From NCBI RefSeq assembly GCF_016907475.1, contig NZ_JAFBCA010000001.1, forward strand, positions 3,410,001 to 3,474,000: a stretch of DNA of 64,000 bases, in the 5' to 3' direction. The first letter of the stretch is position 1; each line of letters starts with the position of its first letter. The notes beneath the pieces were generated by a model that was not told where the DNA came from, did not search any database, and was given only the letters and a program-made list of their open reading frames with translations. Made by a program: the position numbers and the translations under genes. Of this stretch, positions 9,684 to 18,423 are shown in pieces. Source of the DNA: Nocardioides cavernae. GTDB lineage: Bacteria > Actinomycetota > Actinomycetes > Propionibacteriales > Nocardioidaceae.

Positions 9684-10463
9684 TCAGGAGCGGGGCACCC
9701 GCGCCTCGACCAGCACGCACTCGACGTCGAAGACGAGGTCGGGTCCGTCGCGCCACGGCGCGTCCAGGACGTCGTACGCCGCTCGCAGGCGGGCCCGCAC
9801 GTCGTCGGTCTGCTCACGCCACAGGACGCCGAAGTTCCCGACCGAGGTGAGCCCCTCCCACAGGTCGTCGGCGGCGACGCGCCACCGCCAGGCGTGCGTG
9901 CCGGCGTGGGTGACGGCCAGCCTGGCCTCGCCGAGGATGCCGGCGAGACCGTGGGGCGAGCGCTCGAAGTCGCGCTCGGCCGGCAGCCGGGGCGACGGGG
10001 AGCGGGTGGCGCCGGCGGCGTCGAGCAGCCCGCTCCACATGACCGCCTGCGGCGGTGGGGTCGCGGCCCAGATCGTCGCGCGCACGGTGCCGCCTGGCGC
10101 GGCCACCCGCGCCAGCTCGCGCGCCCCGGCGCGGGGGTCGTCGACGTGGTTGAGCACGAAGGACGCCGTCACGGCCTCGAAGCCGTCGTCGGCCAGGGGC
10201 AGGTCGGGAAGGCCGCCGACCACCACGTCGGCGCCGAGGGCCGCCGAGGCCAGCGCCGCCATCTCCGCGTCGGGCTCGACCCCGACGGCGTCGTGCCCCG
10301 CCTCACGGGCCGTCCGCACGAGCGCGCCCGTGCCGCACCCGACGTCGAGCAACCGCCCGTCGCGGGGCAGGCCCGCCACCAGGACCGGGATCGCGCCGGC
10401 GCAGAGGCCGGCGAAGCTGCGTGCGTAGGCGTGCGCCACGCCTGTCCAGAGTGCTTCGGCCAC
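9684..10463 (-). CDS. Class I SAM-dependent methyltransferase
   Basis: About 259 residues. Motif I is LLDVGCGTGALVRTA near residue 45, followed by the acidic loop VGVEPDAEMAALA and the post-motif region DGFEAVTASFVLNHVDDP, as in UbiE-like small-molecule methyltransferases. The substrate is not evident. The GTG start at 10463 is chosen because the longer frame upstream is arginine-rich non-coding translation. Its 3' end abuts the SoxR-like promoter of the pseudogene. Confidence 0.82.
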   Translation of the reverse strand: MAEALWTGVAHAYARSFAGLCAGAIPVLVAGLPRDGRLLDVGCGTGALVRTAREAGHDAVGVEPDAEMAALASAALGADVVVGGLPDLPLADDGFEAVTASFVLNHVDDPRAGARELARVAAPGGTVRATIWAATPPPQAVMWSGLLDAAGATRSPSPRLPAERDFERSPHGLAGILGEARLAVTHAGTHAWRWRVAADDLWEGLTSVGNFGVLWREQTDDVRARLRAAYDVLDAPWRDGPDLVFDVECVLVEARVPRS

Positions 10464-10495
10464 GAGGCGGGACCCTAGCGACCGGCGCCGACGCC

Positions 10496-11350
10496 TCAGC
10501 GCAGCCTCACCGTGCCGCCGGCGACGACCGTGACCGGCTCGTCGCACGTCAACTCCGTCGGGCACACCACGACCGCGCGACGCCCGGTCTCGGACTGCCG
10601 CAGCTCGTCCTCCGCCCCGGCGCGGCGTGCGGAGTCGACGAGGTGGGCCCATCCCCCACCGGGCAGGGGCACGCTCTCCACCAGCACGTCGTACGCACCG
10701 AGCCCGAGAAGTGGCGGCGGCGTCAGGACCGCGTCGAGCGCGGAGGTCTCGTCGGCCGGCTCGACCCCACCCTCCGCGTCCACCCGCACCACCTCGCCGG
10801 TGCGCAGCCGCGCGACAACGGCCGGGCCGTCGGCGACGAACGCCTCGACCTCCGGGAGCTCGACCACCACGTCCTCGAGGTGCAGCTCGCCCTCGGCGTA
10901 CCACGCGACCGGGAGCCGGTTGGCCTCCGCGCGCACCGCCGGTGGCTCCGGCTGCGCCGCCCACCACGCCCACCCCGCGGCCAGCAGGGCCACGACGGCG
11001 AGCCCGACGACGGCGCGAAGGGCGCCCCGCCGTCGACGCGCGGCACGCACCTCCCCCGCGCGCTCGAGCCACTCCTCCGGCCCGTCATGCGGGTCGCGAG
11101 GACGTACGGCGTGGGGCACCGGCTCTCCCGGCCGCACGGGCAGTCCCGCCCGCTCCCGCGCCTCCGCCCAGAGCGTGACGTCGACCTGCTCGTCGCGCAC
11201 CCGGCGATGCCACGAGCGGCGGGCGGCGAGCAGGGCCTCGGCGACCGCGAGCCGTGCACGGTCGCCCGGCACGCCCTCGTCCTCGAGCCCGCCGACGAGG
11301 TCGGGCCAGCGCGCGTCGACGTACGACGCGAAGTCGGTCCGCTCCGTCAT
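10496..11350 (-). CDS. Hypothetical protein with one membrane segment
   Basis: About 284 residues, not recognised. The first 105 are charged and cytoplasmic in character. One hydrophobic helix (RAVVGLAVVALLAAGWAWWA) near 110-130 is followed by an extracytoplasmic part with two Cys close to the end (CPTELTC) that could form a disulfide. The layout is that of a bitopic sensor or anti-sigma-like protein, but no zinc-binding anti-sigma motif is present. ATG 11350 is chosen because GGGAGGTGGG directly precedes it. Confidence 0.7.
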   Translation of the reverse strand: MTERTDFASYVDARWPDLVGGLEDEGVPGDRARLAVAEALLAARRSWHRRVRDEQVDVTLWAEARERAGLPVRPGEPVPHAVRPRDPHDGPEEWLERAGEVRAARRRRGALRAVVGLAVVALLAAGWAWWAAQPEPPAVRAEANRLPVAWYAEGELHLEDVVVELPEVEAFVADGPAVVARLRTGEVVRVDAEGGVEPADETSALDAVLTPPPLLGLGAYDVLVESVPLPGGGWAHLVDSARRAGAEDELRQSETGRRAVVVCPTELTCDEPVTVVAGGTVRLR

Positions 11351-11425
11351 CCCACCTCCCACCGTCTCGCCACTCTGGGCGAGGCGTCGTGGACCTTTCG
11401 GATCCGGTGGCCGGCGCGGATGGGT

Positions 11426-11677
11426 TCAGGCGCTCAGCGACATCGGGCCGTAGACCTGGCGGTCGTGCTCGAACAGCGTCACTGCAGCCACGCCGTGCTC
11501 GGCGAGGTCGGCCCAGATCTCGCCGACCCACGACTCCGCGTCGCCCTGGTTGGCAAAGCGCTGGTCGGAGTGGCCGGCGACCTCGACAGCCTCGCCGGAC
11601 GCGTCCTCGAGGCGCCACCACCACGGCCGCTCGGCGGCCGAGGGCTGGCGGAACGTCGGGGGCTGGCCGGGCAGCAC
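11426..11677 (-). CDS. Conserved hypothetical protein, 83 aa
   Basis: A small acidic protein beginning with GTG right after the gcvT stop on the same strand, so probably co-transcribed with gcvT. It is Trp-rich near the N-terminus (ERPWWWRLED) and has a regular helical stretch (NQGDAESWVGEIWADLAEHG), which suggests a folded product. The family and function are not recognised. Confidence 0.65.
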   Translation of the reverse strand: MLPGQPPTFRQPSAAERPWWWRLEDASGEAVEVAGHSDQRFANQGDAESWVGEIWADLAEHGVAAVTLFEHDRQVYGPMSLSA

Positions 11678-11678
11678 G

Positions 11679-12788
11679 TCAGGACTCCTTGACCGACGGG
11701 TCGACGAAGGGCGGCTTGACCAGCTGGAAGATCTCGCGCCGGCCGCGGATGTCGACGCCGACCTGCGCGTCCTCGGCGACCATCGTCGGGATCAGGGCGA
11801 GCCCGATGCCCTTCTTCAGCGTCGGGGAGAACGTGCCGGACGTGATGTCGGCCAGGGGCACGTCGTGGGTCAGGGTGACGCCCATGCCGGGTCGCGGGAT
11901 GCCGCGACCGACGGCGACGAGGCCGCGCAGGCGACGCTTGGGCCCGTCCTCCTTGACCTTCACGACCGCGTCGCGGCCCCAGAAGGTGTCCTTCTTCCAC
12001 CCGACCGCCCACGACAGCCCCGCCTCGACGGGGTTGGTCTCGAGGCTGATGTCCTGGCCGTGCAAGGGATAGCCCATCTCGGTGCGCAGCGTGTCGCGGG
12101 AGCCGAGGCCGCACGCGGTGATGCCCCACTCCTCGCCGGCGGCCATCAGTTCGTCCCAGAGCCGGCCCGCCACGGAGTTGGCGACGACCAGCTCGTAGCC
12201 GCGCTCGCCGGTGTAGCCGGTGCGGCACACGACGACGCCGACACCGGTGTCGCCCAGCTCGGCCTCGACGAAGGTCATGTAGTCGTGACCGGTGGGCAGT
12301 CCGACCTTGTCGAGCACCTCGTCGGAGCGGGTGCCCTGCACCGCCAGCACGGCGTAGTCGTCGTGGTGGCTCCTGACCGTCACTTCGTCGGGCGCCGCGG
12401 CGGCGAGGCGGGCCACGACCTCGGCGGTGTTGGCCGCGTTGGGGATCAGCAGCACGTGCTCGAGGTCGTGCCAGTAGGCGATCAGGTCGTCGACGATGCC
12501 GCCGGACTCGTCGAGGCAGAGGGTGTACTGCGCCTTGCCGGGCTCGATCTTCGCGAGGTCGTTGGACAGCGTGGCGTTGACGAAGTCGGCGGCGCCCGGA
12601 CCGGACACCATCGCCTTGCCGAGGTGGCTCACGTCGAAGATGCCGACCGACTCGCGGACGGCCGTGTGCTCCTTCACGACACCGGTCGGGTACTCCAGCG
12701 GCATCGACCACCCACCGAACTCGGCGAACTTCGCACCGAGGGCCTCGTGACGGTCGTGGAGGGGCGACTGCTTGAGCGATCCGGCCAT
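11679..12788 (-). CDS. gcvT: Glycine cleavage system T protein (aminomethyltransferase)
   Basis: A 369-residue folate-binding protein that transfers the methylene group from lipoyl-bound aminomethyl on H protein to tetrahydrofolate, releasing ammonia. Hallmarks are FGGWSMPLEYPTGVVKEH near the N-terminus, GIFDVSHLGK, RTGYTGERGYEL and GLGSRDTLRTEMGYPL. It is divergent from pepA with 45 bp between the starts. No glycine riboswitch is seen upstream, and gcvH/gcvP are not in the window. Confidence 0.95.
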   Translation of the reverse strand: MAGSLKQSPLHDRHEALGAKFAEFGGWSMPLEYPTGVVKEHTAVRESVGIFDVSHLGKAMVSGPGAADFVNATLSNDLAKIEPGKAQYTLCLDESGGIVDDLIAYWHDLEHVLLIPNAANTAEVVARLAAAAPDEVTVRSHHDDYAVLAVQGTRSDEVLDKVGLPTGHDYMTFVEAELGDTGVGVVVCRTGYTGERGYELVVANSVAGRLWDELMAAGEEWGITACGLGSRDTLRTEMGYPLHGQDISLETNPVEAGLSWAVGWKKDTFWGRDAVVKVKEDGPKRRLRGLVAVGRGIPRPGMGVTLTHDVPLADITSGTFSPTLKKGIGLALIPTMVAEDAQVGVDIRGRREIFQLVKPPFVDPSVKES

Positions 12789-12833
12789 GGCGCGAACCTA
12801 CCGCAGCAGGAATTGCGTCAGGTCTCGCCTAGC

Positions 12834-14360
12834 ATGCCGCGGGTGACCACCTACGCCCTCCGCAGCGCCAGCCCCGCCAAGACCCGAGCCGACGCCGTCG
12901 TCGTGGGAGTAGTCGCCGGCCCGAAGGGTCCACGGTTGTGCGACGCCGCTGCGGACGTCAGTGCGGCGTACGGCCGCCGACTGCGCCCCTTCCTCTCCAC
13001 CATGGGCGTGACCGGCAAGGCCGGCGAGGCGGTCCGGACGCCGACGCGCGACGAGGTCAACGCCCCGCTCCTGGTGTTCGTCGGCCTCGGCGAGGACCCG
13101 ACCGACCCCATCGCCGTACGCCGTGCCGCGGGCGTCGCGGCCCGCAACGTCCCCAACGCCGCCTCGGTCGCCCTCGCCCTGCCGAGCGACACCCCCGAGC
13201 TGGTCGCCGCGGTGGTCGAGGGCCACCGCCTCGGCGGCTACACGTTCACCGCCTACAAGTCCACGAAGTCCGAGACCACCGAGCCCAACGACGTCGTCGT
13301 GCTCACCGCGATCGCGCGCAAGGCCGACGCCGTCGCCGCCCTCGAGCGCGCGGAGGTCCTCGCCGACGCCGTCGCGCTGGCCCGCGACTGGGTCAACACT
13401 CCGCCGCGCGACTGCACGCCCCCGCTGCTGGCCGAGCTCGTCACGGCCGCGCACAAGGAGGTCACCAAGGGCCGCGGTGCGCCCAAGGTGAAGCTCGAGG
13501 TGTTCGACCACGAGCAGCTCGCCGAGATGGGCTGCGGCGGCATCCTCAGCGTCGGCGACTCCTCGGACGCGCCGTCCCGCCTGGTCAAGCTGACCTGGGC
13601 GCCGCAGGACGCGGTGGCGCACCTCGCCCTGGTCGGCAAGGGCGTCACCTTCGACTCCGGCGGCCTCACCATCAAGCCGTCCGCGAGCATGGTCAACATG
13701 AAGGGCGACATGGCCGGAGCGGCCAGCGTCGTCGCGGCCACCCTCGCGATCGCGCGGCTCGGCCTGCCGGTCAAGGTGACCGCGTTCGCGCCGATGGCCG
13801 AGAACATGGTGTCGGGCACCGCCACCCGCCCCGGCGACGTCATCACCATGCACAACGGGTCGACCGTCGAGATCGCCAACACCGACGCCGAGGGCCGGAT
13901 GCTGCTGGGCGACGCGCTGTCGCTCGCGGTGCAGGAGGAGCCCGACGTGGTCGTCGACATCGCCACCCTCACCGGCCACATGCAGCTCGCGCTGGGCGAC
14001 AAGGTCGGCGCCGTCATGGGCACCGACGGCGAGGTGCAGGTCGTCCTGGCCGCAGGCCGGGCCGCCGGCGAGCAGCACTGGCCGATGCCGATCCCGGAGG
14101 AGATGAAGGAGCGCATCAACTCCTCCAAGGTCGCCGACCTGCTCCAGCACGACTGGGTGCGCTGGGGCGGCGGCCTCTACGCGTCAGCGTTCCTGCGCGA
14201 GTTCACCGGCGGGTTGCCGTGGGCGCACCTCGACATCGCCGGCAAGGAGATGAACACCGGTGGTCCCTACGGCCACGTGCCCTCGGGCGCCACCGGCTTC
14301 GGGGTCACCACGCTCGTGGAGATCGCGCGGTCCCTCACCGAGGGCCGGTCCGAGGACTGA
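12834..14360 (+). CDS. pepA: Leucyl aminopeptidase, M17 family
   Basis: About 508 residues. The C-terminal catalytic domain carries the two-metal site: GKGVTFDSGGLTIKPS, then MVNMKGDMAGAA, and NTDAEGRMLLGDAL. It removes N-terminal amino acids from peptides in the cytosol, usually as a hexamer. The N-terminal macro-like domain begins right after the start. ATG 12834 is used; GTG 12843 is equally possible because no clear ribosome binding site is seen. Confidence 0.93.
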   Translation: MPRVTTYALRSASPAKTRADAVVVGVVAGPKGPRLCDAAADVSAAYGRRLRPFLSTMGVTGKAGEAVRTPTRDEVNAPLLVFVGLGEDPTDPIAVRRAAGVAARNVPNAASVALALPSDTPELVAAVVEGHRLGGYTFTAYKSTKSETTEPNDVVVLTAIARKADAVAALERAEVLADAVALARDWVNTPPRDCTPPLLAELVTAAHKEVTKGRGAPKVKLEVFDHEQLAEMGCGGILSVGDSSDAPSRLVKLTWAPQDAVAHLALVGKGVTFDSGGLTIKPSASMVNMKGDMAGAASVVAATLAIARLGLPVKVTAFAPMAENMVSGTATRPGDVITMHNGSTVEIANTDAEGRMLLGDALSLAVQEEPDVVVDIATLTGHMQLALGDKVGAVMGTDGEVQVVLAAGRAAGEQHWPMPIPEEMKERINSSKVADLLQHDWVRWGGGLYASAFLREFTGGLPWAHLDIAGKEMNTGGPYGHVPSGATGFGVTTLVEIARSLTEGRSED

Positions 14361-14382
14361 CCCGGGCTCGCGCCCTGACCTC

Positions 14383-14742
14383 CTAGATCCCGCCGGCCTT
14401 CTTGCGCCGGTTGTAGTCGCGCATCCGCTGCGGGACGCCGACCACCGCTGCGTCGTACGACGGCACGCGGTGGCGGTTGGCGAAGTCGTGCGCCCACTTC
14501 ACGCTCGGCACGCGCCGTCGGGTCCACTCGCCGTCGTGCGCGACCAGCAGGAGGGTCACGTCGTTGACGGCCGTGCGGGGCTCGACGAACCCCTCGACCC
14601 CCTGGCGGGTGGCGACGAAGTTCTCGAGGTGTCGCACGTCCTCACCGTCGGAGGCACGCACGCGCGTCGAGCCGGTGCGGGTGGCGTCGCGCGCCGGAGC
14701 ACTGGAGCGCCCTTTGCGGCGGAATCGGTCGAACAGGCCCAT
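14383..14742 (-). CDS. Conserved hypothetical protein, about 119 aa
   Basis: A basic N-terminus (MGLFDRFRRKGRSS) precedes a compact segment: RHLENFVATRQGVEGFVEPR, then VTLLLVAHDGEWTRRRVPS, then AHDFANRHRVPSYDAAVVG. This is a recurrent actinobacterial small protein, but I do not know a function. It converges on pepA with about 20 bp between stops and diverges from lpdA. Confidence 0.7.
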   Translation of the reverse strand: MGLFDRFRRKGRSSAPARDATRTGSTRVRASDGEDVRHLENFVATRQGVEGFVEPRTAVNDVTLLLVAHDGEWTRRRVPSVKWAHDFANRHRVPSYDAAVVGVPQRMRDYNRRKKAGGI

Positions 14743-14890
14743 GGCGCACATTCTGCCGGGAGGTTCCCCATCGTGCGCGCGCGGATCGCCGGTTCAGCCC
14801 ACCCGACCCGGTGTGGACAGCCTCGCGAAGAGTGCAAAGATGGACGCGCCCGAGATGGTCGGTGCGAGTCGAGCGTGTGGAGGAAAGTCA

Positions 14891-16267
14891 GTGACGGACG
14901 GTGAGTTCGACGTCCTCGTCCTCGGGGCTGGATCGGGCGGTTACGCCTGTGCCCTGCGAGCGGCCCAGCTGGGTCTGAGCGTCGGGCTGGTCGAGAAGGG
15001 CAACCTCGGCGGCACCTGCCTCCACGTGGGCTGCATCCCGACCAAGGCCCTCCTGCACGCCGCGGAGGTCGCCGACTCGGCCCGCGAGGCCGCGCAGTTC
15101 GGCGTCACCGCGACCCTCGACGGCATCGACATGGCCGGCGTCAACGCCTACAAGGACAAGGTCGTCGACCGTTTGTTCAAGGGCCTGACCGGCCTCATCA
15201 AGTCGCGCGGCATCACCGTCGTCCAGGGCACCGGCACACTGACCGGTCCCCGCGAGGTCACCGTCGACGGCACGGCCTACACCGGCAAGGCCGTCGTGCT
15301 GGCCTCCGGCTCCTACAGCAAGTCGCTGCCCGGCCTCGAGGTCGACGGCGAGAAGGTCATCACCTCCGAGCACGCGCTCCGCCTCGACCGCGTCCCGGCG
15401 TCCGCCATCGTGCTGGGCGGCGGCGTGATCGGCTGCGAGTTCGCGAGCGTCTGGAAGTCCTTCGGCTCCGAGGTCACCATCATCGAGGCCCTCCCGCGGC
15501 TCGTCGCCGCCGAGGACGAGGCCTCCTCCAAGGCGCTCGAGCGTGCCTTCCGCAAGCGCAAGATCAGCTTCCTCACCGGCACCCCGTTCCAGAGCGTCAA
15601 GACCACCGACACGGGCGTCGCCGTCACCGTCGAGGGCGGCGACGTGATCGAGGCCGAGGTGCTCCTCGTCGCCGTCGGGCGCGGCCCCTCGACCGACGGC
15701 CTCGGCTACGCCGAGCAGGGCATCGAGATGGACCGCGGCTTCGTGCTCGCCGACGAGCGCTGCCGGACCAACGTCGAGGGCGTCTACGCCGTCGGCGACA
15801 TCGTCCCCGGCCTCCAGCTGGCCCACCGCGGCTTCCAGCAGGGCATCTTCGTGGCCGAGGACATCGCCGGTCTCGACCCGCGCCCCGTCGACGACGCCGG
15901 CATCCCGCGGGTGACCTACTCCCACCCGGAGATCGCGTCGGTCGGGCTCGACGAGGCGAGGGCGCGCGAGCTGCACGGCGACGCGGTCACCACGGTGACG
16001 TACGACCTCGGCGGCAACGGCAAGAGCCAGATCCTCCAGACCCAGGGCTTCGTCAAGCTGGTCAGCCTGGTCGACGGCCCGGTCCTCGGCGTCCACATGG
16101 TGGGCGATCGGGTCGGTGAGCTCATCGGCGAGGCCCAGCTCATCTACAACTGGGAGGCACACGCCGACGACGTCGCGCCGCTCGTGCACGCCCACCCCAC
16201 GCAGAACGAGGCCCTCGGCGAGGCGCACCTCGCGCTGGCCGGCAAGCCGCTGCACGCGCACTCCTGA
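14891..16267 (+). CDS. lpdA: Dihydrolipoyl dehydrogenase (E3)
   Basis: A 458-residue flavoenzyme that reoxidises dihydrolipoyl groups with NAD. The N-terminal FAD motif is [19 protein letters not shown]; the redox disulfide is in [13 protein letters not shown]; an NAD site [12 protein letters not shown] follows; the C-terminal catalytic His-Glu pair is in [13 protein letters not shown]. The GTG start is preceded by GGAGGAAAG. It sits 44 bp upstream of sucB, so E3 and E2 are probably made from one transcript. Confidence 0.95.
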   Translation: MTDGEFDVLVLGAGSGGYACALRAAQLGLSVGLVEKGNLGGTCLHVGCIPTKALLHAAEVADSAREAAQFGVTATLDGIDMAGVNAYKDKVVDRLFKGLTGLIKSRGITVVQGTGTLTGPREVTVDGTAYTGKAVVLASGSYSKSLPGLEVDGEKVITSEHALRLDRVPASAIVLGGGVIGCEFASVWKSFGSEVTIIEALPRLVAAEDEASSKALERAFRKRKISFLTGTPFQSVKTTDTGVAVTVEGGDVIEAEVLLVAVGRGPSTDGLGYAEQGIEMDRGFVLADERCRTNVEGVYAVGDIVPGLQLAHRGFQQGIFVAEDIAGLDPRPVDDAGIPRVTYSHPEIASVGLDEARARELHGDAVTTVTYDLGGNGKSQILQTQGFVKLVSLVDGPVLGVHMVGDRVGELIGEAQLIYNWEAHADDVAPLVHAHPTQNEALGEAHLALAGKPLHAHS

Positions 16268-16311
16268 ACATCCCTCAGAATCTCCCCAACCAACGCGAGC
16301 GAAGGAACCAC

Positions 16312-18177
16312 ATGGCCTCCGAAGTCACCCTCCCCGCACTCGGCGAGTCCGTCACCGAGGGCACCGTCACCCGCTGGCTGAAGCAGGTCGGTGACACGGT
16401 TGCCGTCGACGAGCCGTTGCTGGAGGTCTCCACCGACAAGGTCGACACCGAGATCCCCTCGCCCGTCGCCGGCACGCTCCTCGAGATCAAGGCCAACGAG
16501 GACGACACCATCGAGGTCGGCGCGGTCCTCGGCGTGATCGGCGAGGAGGGCGAGTCCGCGGGCGACGCCTCCGAGACCGCCGAGCCCGAGGCGCAGCCCC
16601 AGGACGAGGGCGAGTCGGAGAAGAAGGCCGAGCAGGAGGAGCAGGTCGCCGAGGAGACCGGCGAGCTCCCCGCCGGCGACGAGACCCCCGAGTCGGAGAA
16701 GGACGACGCCCCGGCCGAGTCCGAGCCCGCGGCCGAGCAGGCCTCGTCCGGCGGCTCCTCCTCCGGTGGTGGCGGCGGTACGCCGGTCACGCTGCCCGCG
16801 CTGGGTGAGTCCGTCACCGAGGGCACCGTCACCCGCTGGCTCAAGAAGGTCGGCGACGAGGTCGCGGTCGACGAGCCGCTCCTGGAGGTCTCCACCGACA
16901 AGGTCGACACCGAGATCCCCTCGCCCGTCGCCGGCACGCTGCTGGAGATCAAGGCCGAGGAGGACGAGACGGTCGAGGTCGGCGCCGAGCTCGCGATCAT
17001 CGGGTCCGGCGACGCGGCTCCCGCGAAGTCCGCCGAGCCGGAGCCCGAGCCCGAGGCCAAGGAAGAGCCGAAGTCCGAGCCGGAGCCCGAGCCGGAGCCG
17101 GCGCCCGAGGCCGAGGAGAAGCCCCAGGCAGAGCCCGAGCCGCAGGCGAAGGAAGAGCCGAAGGAGCAGCCGAAGGAGGAGGCTCCGGCCGCGCCGGCAG
17201 CCCCGGTGGCGAGCGAGGGTGGCCGCGACCAGTCGGCGTACGTCACCCCGCTGGTGCGCAAGATGGCCGACCAGCACGGCATCGACCTCGGGTCGGTCCA
17301 GGGCACCGGTGTCGGTGGCCGGATCCGCAAGCAGGACGTCCTCGACGCCGCTGCTGCCGCCCAGCAGGCTGCCTCCGCCCCGGCTGCTCCGGCCGCCGCG
17401 CCGTCCGCGCCCGCCGCCGGCGCTCCGCCTGCTGCTGCCGCCCCGTCGTCGGCGTCGCCGTCGCCGCTGCGTGGCACCACCGAGCCCCTCTCGCGCCTGC
17501 GCAAGGTGATCGCCACGCGCATGGTCGAGTCGCTGCGGGAGGCCGCCCAGCTGACGCAGGTCATGGAGGTCGACGTCACCTCGATCGCCCGTCTCCGCGA
17601 AGCGTCGAAGGCCGACTTCCTGGCCCGCGAGGGCGTGAAGCTGACGTACCTGCCCTTCTTCGCCAAGGCCGCGATCGACGCGCTCAAGCTGCACCCCAAG
17701 CTCAACGCGGCGATCGACTCTGACAAGGGCGAGGTGACCTACTTCGACCGTGAGAACATCGCGTTCGCGGTGGACACCGAGAAGGGCCTGCTGACCCCGG
17801 TGGTGAAGGAGGCCGGTGACCTCTCGATCGCCGGGCTGGCGAAGAAGATCGCCGACGTCGCCGAGCGCACCCGCACCAACAAGATCACCCCGGACGAGCT
17901 GTCCGGTGGCACCTTCACCATCACCAACCTCGGCAGCTTCGGGGCGCTCTTCGACACCCCGATCATCAACAAGCCGCAGGTCGCCATCCTCGGCCCCGGT
18001 GCCGTGGTGAAGCGTCCCGTCGTGATCGACGACCCCAACCTGGGCGAGACGATCGCGGTGCGCCACATGGTCCACCTGTCGCTGACGTACGACCACCGCC
18101 TGGTCGACGGCGCCGACGCGGGTCGCTTCCTCCAGGAGGTCAAGAAGCGCCTCGAGGCCGGCCAGTTCGAGGTCTGA
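16312..18177 (+). CDS. sucB: 2-oxo acid dehydrogenase E2 (dihydrolipoamide succinyltransferase type)
   Basis: A 621-residue acyltransferase with two nearly identical lipoyl domains (about residues 3-80 and 158-235; lipoyl Lys in [18 protein letters not shown]). They are separated by Glu/Ala-rich linkers including long Pro-Glu stretches. A peripheral-subunit-binding domain ([17 protein letters not shown]) comes next, then the catalytic domain ending in [18 protein letters not shown]. It transfers succinyl (or another acyl) groups to CoA. The second lipoyl copy shows a recent in-gene duplication. It neighbours lpdA, lipB and lipA. Confidence 0.92.
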   Translation: MASEVTLPALGESVTEGTVTRWLKQVGDTVAVDEPLLEVSTDKVDTEIPSPVAGTLLEIKANEDDTIEVGAVLGVIGEEGESAGDASETAEPEAQPQDEGESEKKAEQEEQVAEETGELPAGDETPESEKDDAPAESEPAAEQASSGGSSSGGGGGTPVTLPALGESVTEGTVTRWLKKVGDEVAVDEPLLEVSTDKVDTEIPSPVAGTLLEIKAEEDETVEVGAELAIIGSGDAAPAKSAEPEPEPEAKEEPKSEPEPEPEPAPEAEEKPQAEPEPQAKEEPKEQPKEEAPAAPAAPVASEGGRDQSAYVTPLVRKMADQHGIDLGSVQGTGVGGRIRKQDVLDAAAAAQQAASAPAAPAAAPSAPAAGAPPAAAAPSSASPSPLRGTTEPLSRLRKVIATRMVESLREAAQLTQVMEVDVTSIARLREASKADFLAREGVKLTYLPFFAKAAIDALKLHPKLNAAIDSDKGEVTYFDRENIAFAVDTEKGLLTPVVKEAGDLSIAGLAKKIADVAERTRTNKITPDELSGGTFTITNLGSFGALFDTPIINKPQVAILGPGAVVKRPVVIDDPNLGETIAVRHMVHLSLTYDHRLVDGADAGRFLQEVKKRLEAGQFEV

Positions 18178-18192
18178 GCACAGCCGCTGATC

Positions 18193-18224
18193 GACGCCCC
18201 GTCCACCTCGGTGGGCGGGGCGTC
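18193..18224 (+). terminator. Hairpin terminator after sucB
   Basis: Arms GACGCCCCGTCCACC and GGTGGGCGGGGCGTC pair with one G-U and a tight loop, 15 bp past the sucB stop. No U tract follows, as is common in high-GC actinobacteria. Confidence 0.7.
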
Positions 18225-18257
18225 GTCGCGTCCTGCCCCGGTCGCCGGCTGCCTGGA

Positions 18258-18332
18258 GTCACCGGATATCCGGTGACTTCCCACGGATCGTGGAAGATCC
18301 GAGCCACCAGGTGACCCAGACCTTCCACGATC
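18258..18332. repeat. Palindromic intergenic element between sucB and ABC exporter
   Basis: A perfect 20-bp palindrome GTCACCGGATATCCGGTGAC (18258-18277) is followed by an inverted pair GATCGTGGAAG (18286-18296) and CTTCCACGATC (18322-18332). The 250-bp gap from 18178 otherwise holds only the sucB terminator. It could be an operator for the ABC gene or a palindromic genomic repeat. Confidence 0.6.
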
Positions 18333-18423
18333 TCCGTACGCCCCGCGCTCGAAGAGCTCCGGCCAGCGGCCGGGGTCACACGAAAATCGGGCGCGCGATG
18401 TCGGCCCCGGCACGTAACGTCTT

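Noticed and set aside
12798..14150. 450-codon frame antisense to pepA
   Set aside because: Arg/Gly/His-rich translation without domains; overlaps well-supported pepA.
17037..17200. Pro-Glu codon repeats in sucB considered as a DNA repeat element
   Set aside because: They are the flexible linker between lipoyl and subunit-binding domains, a normal feature of E2 proteins.
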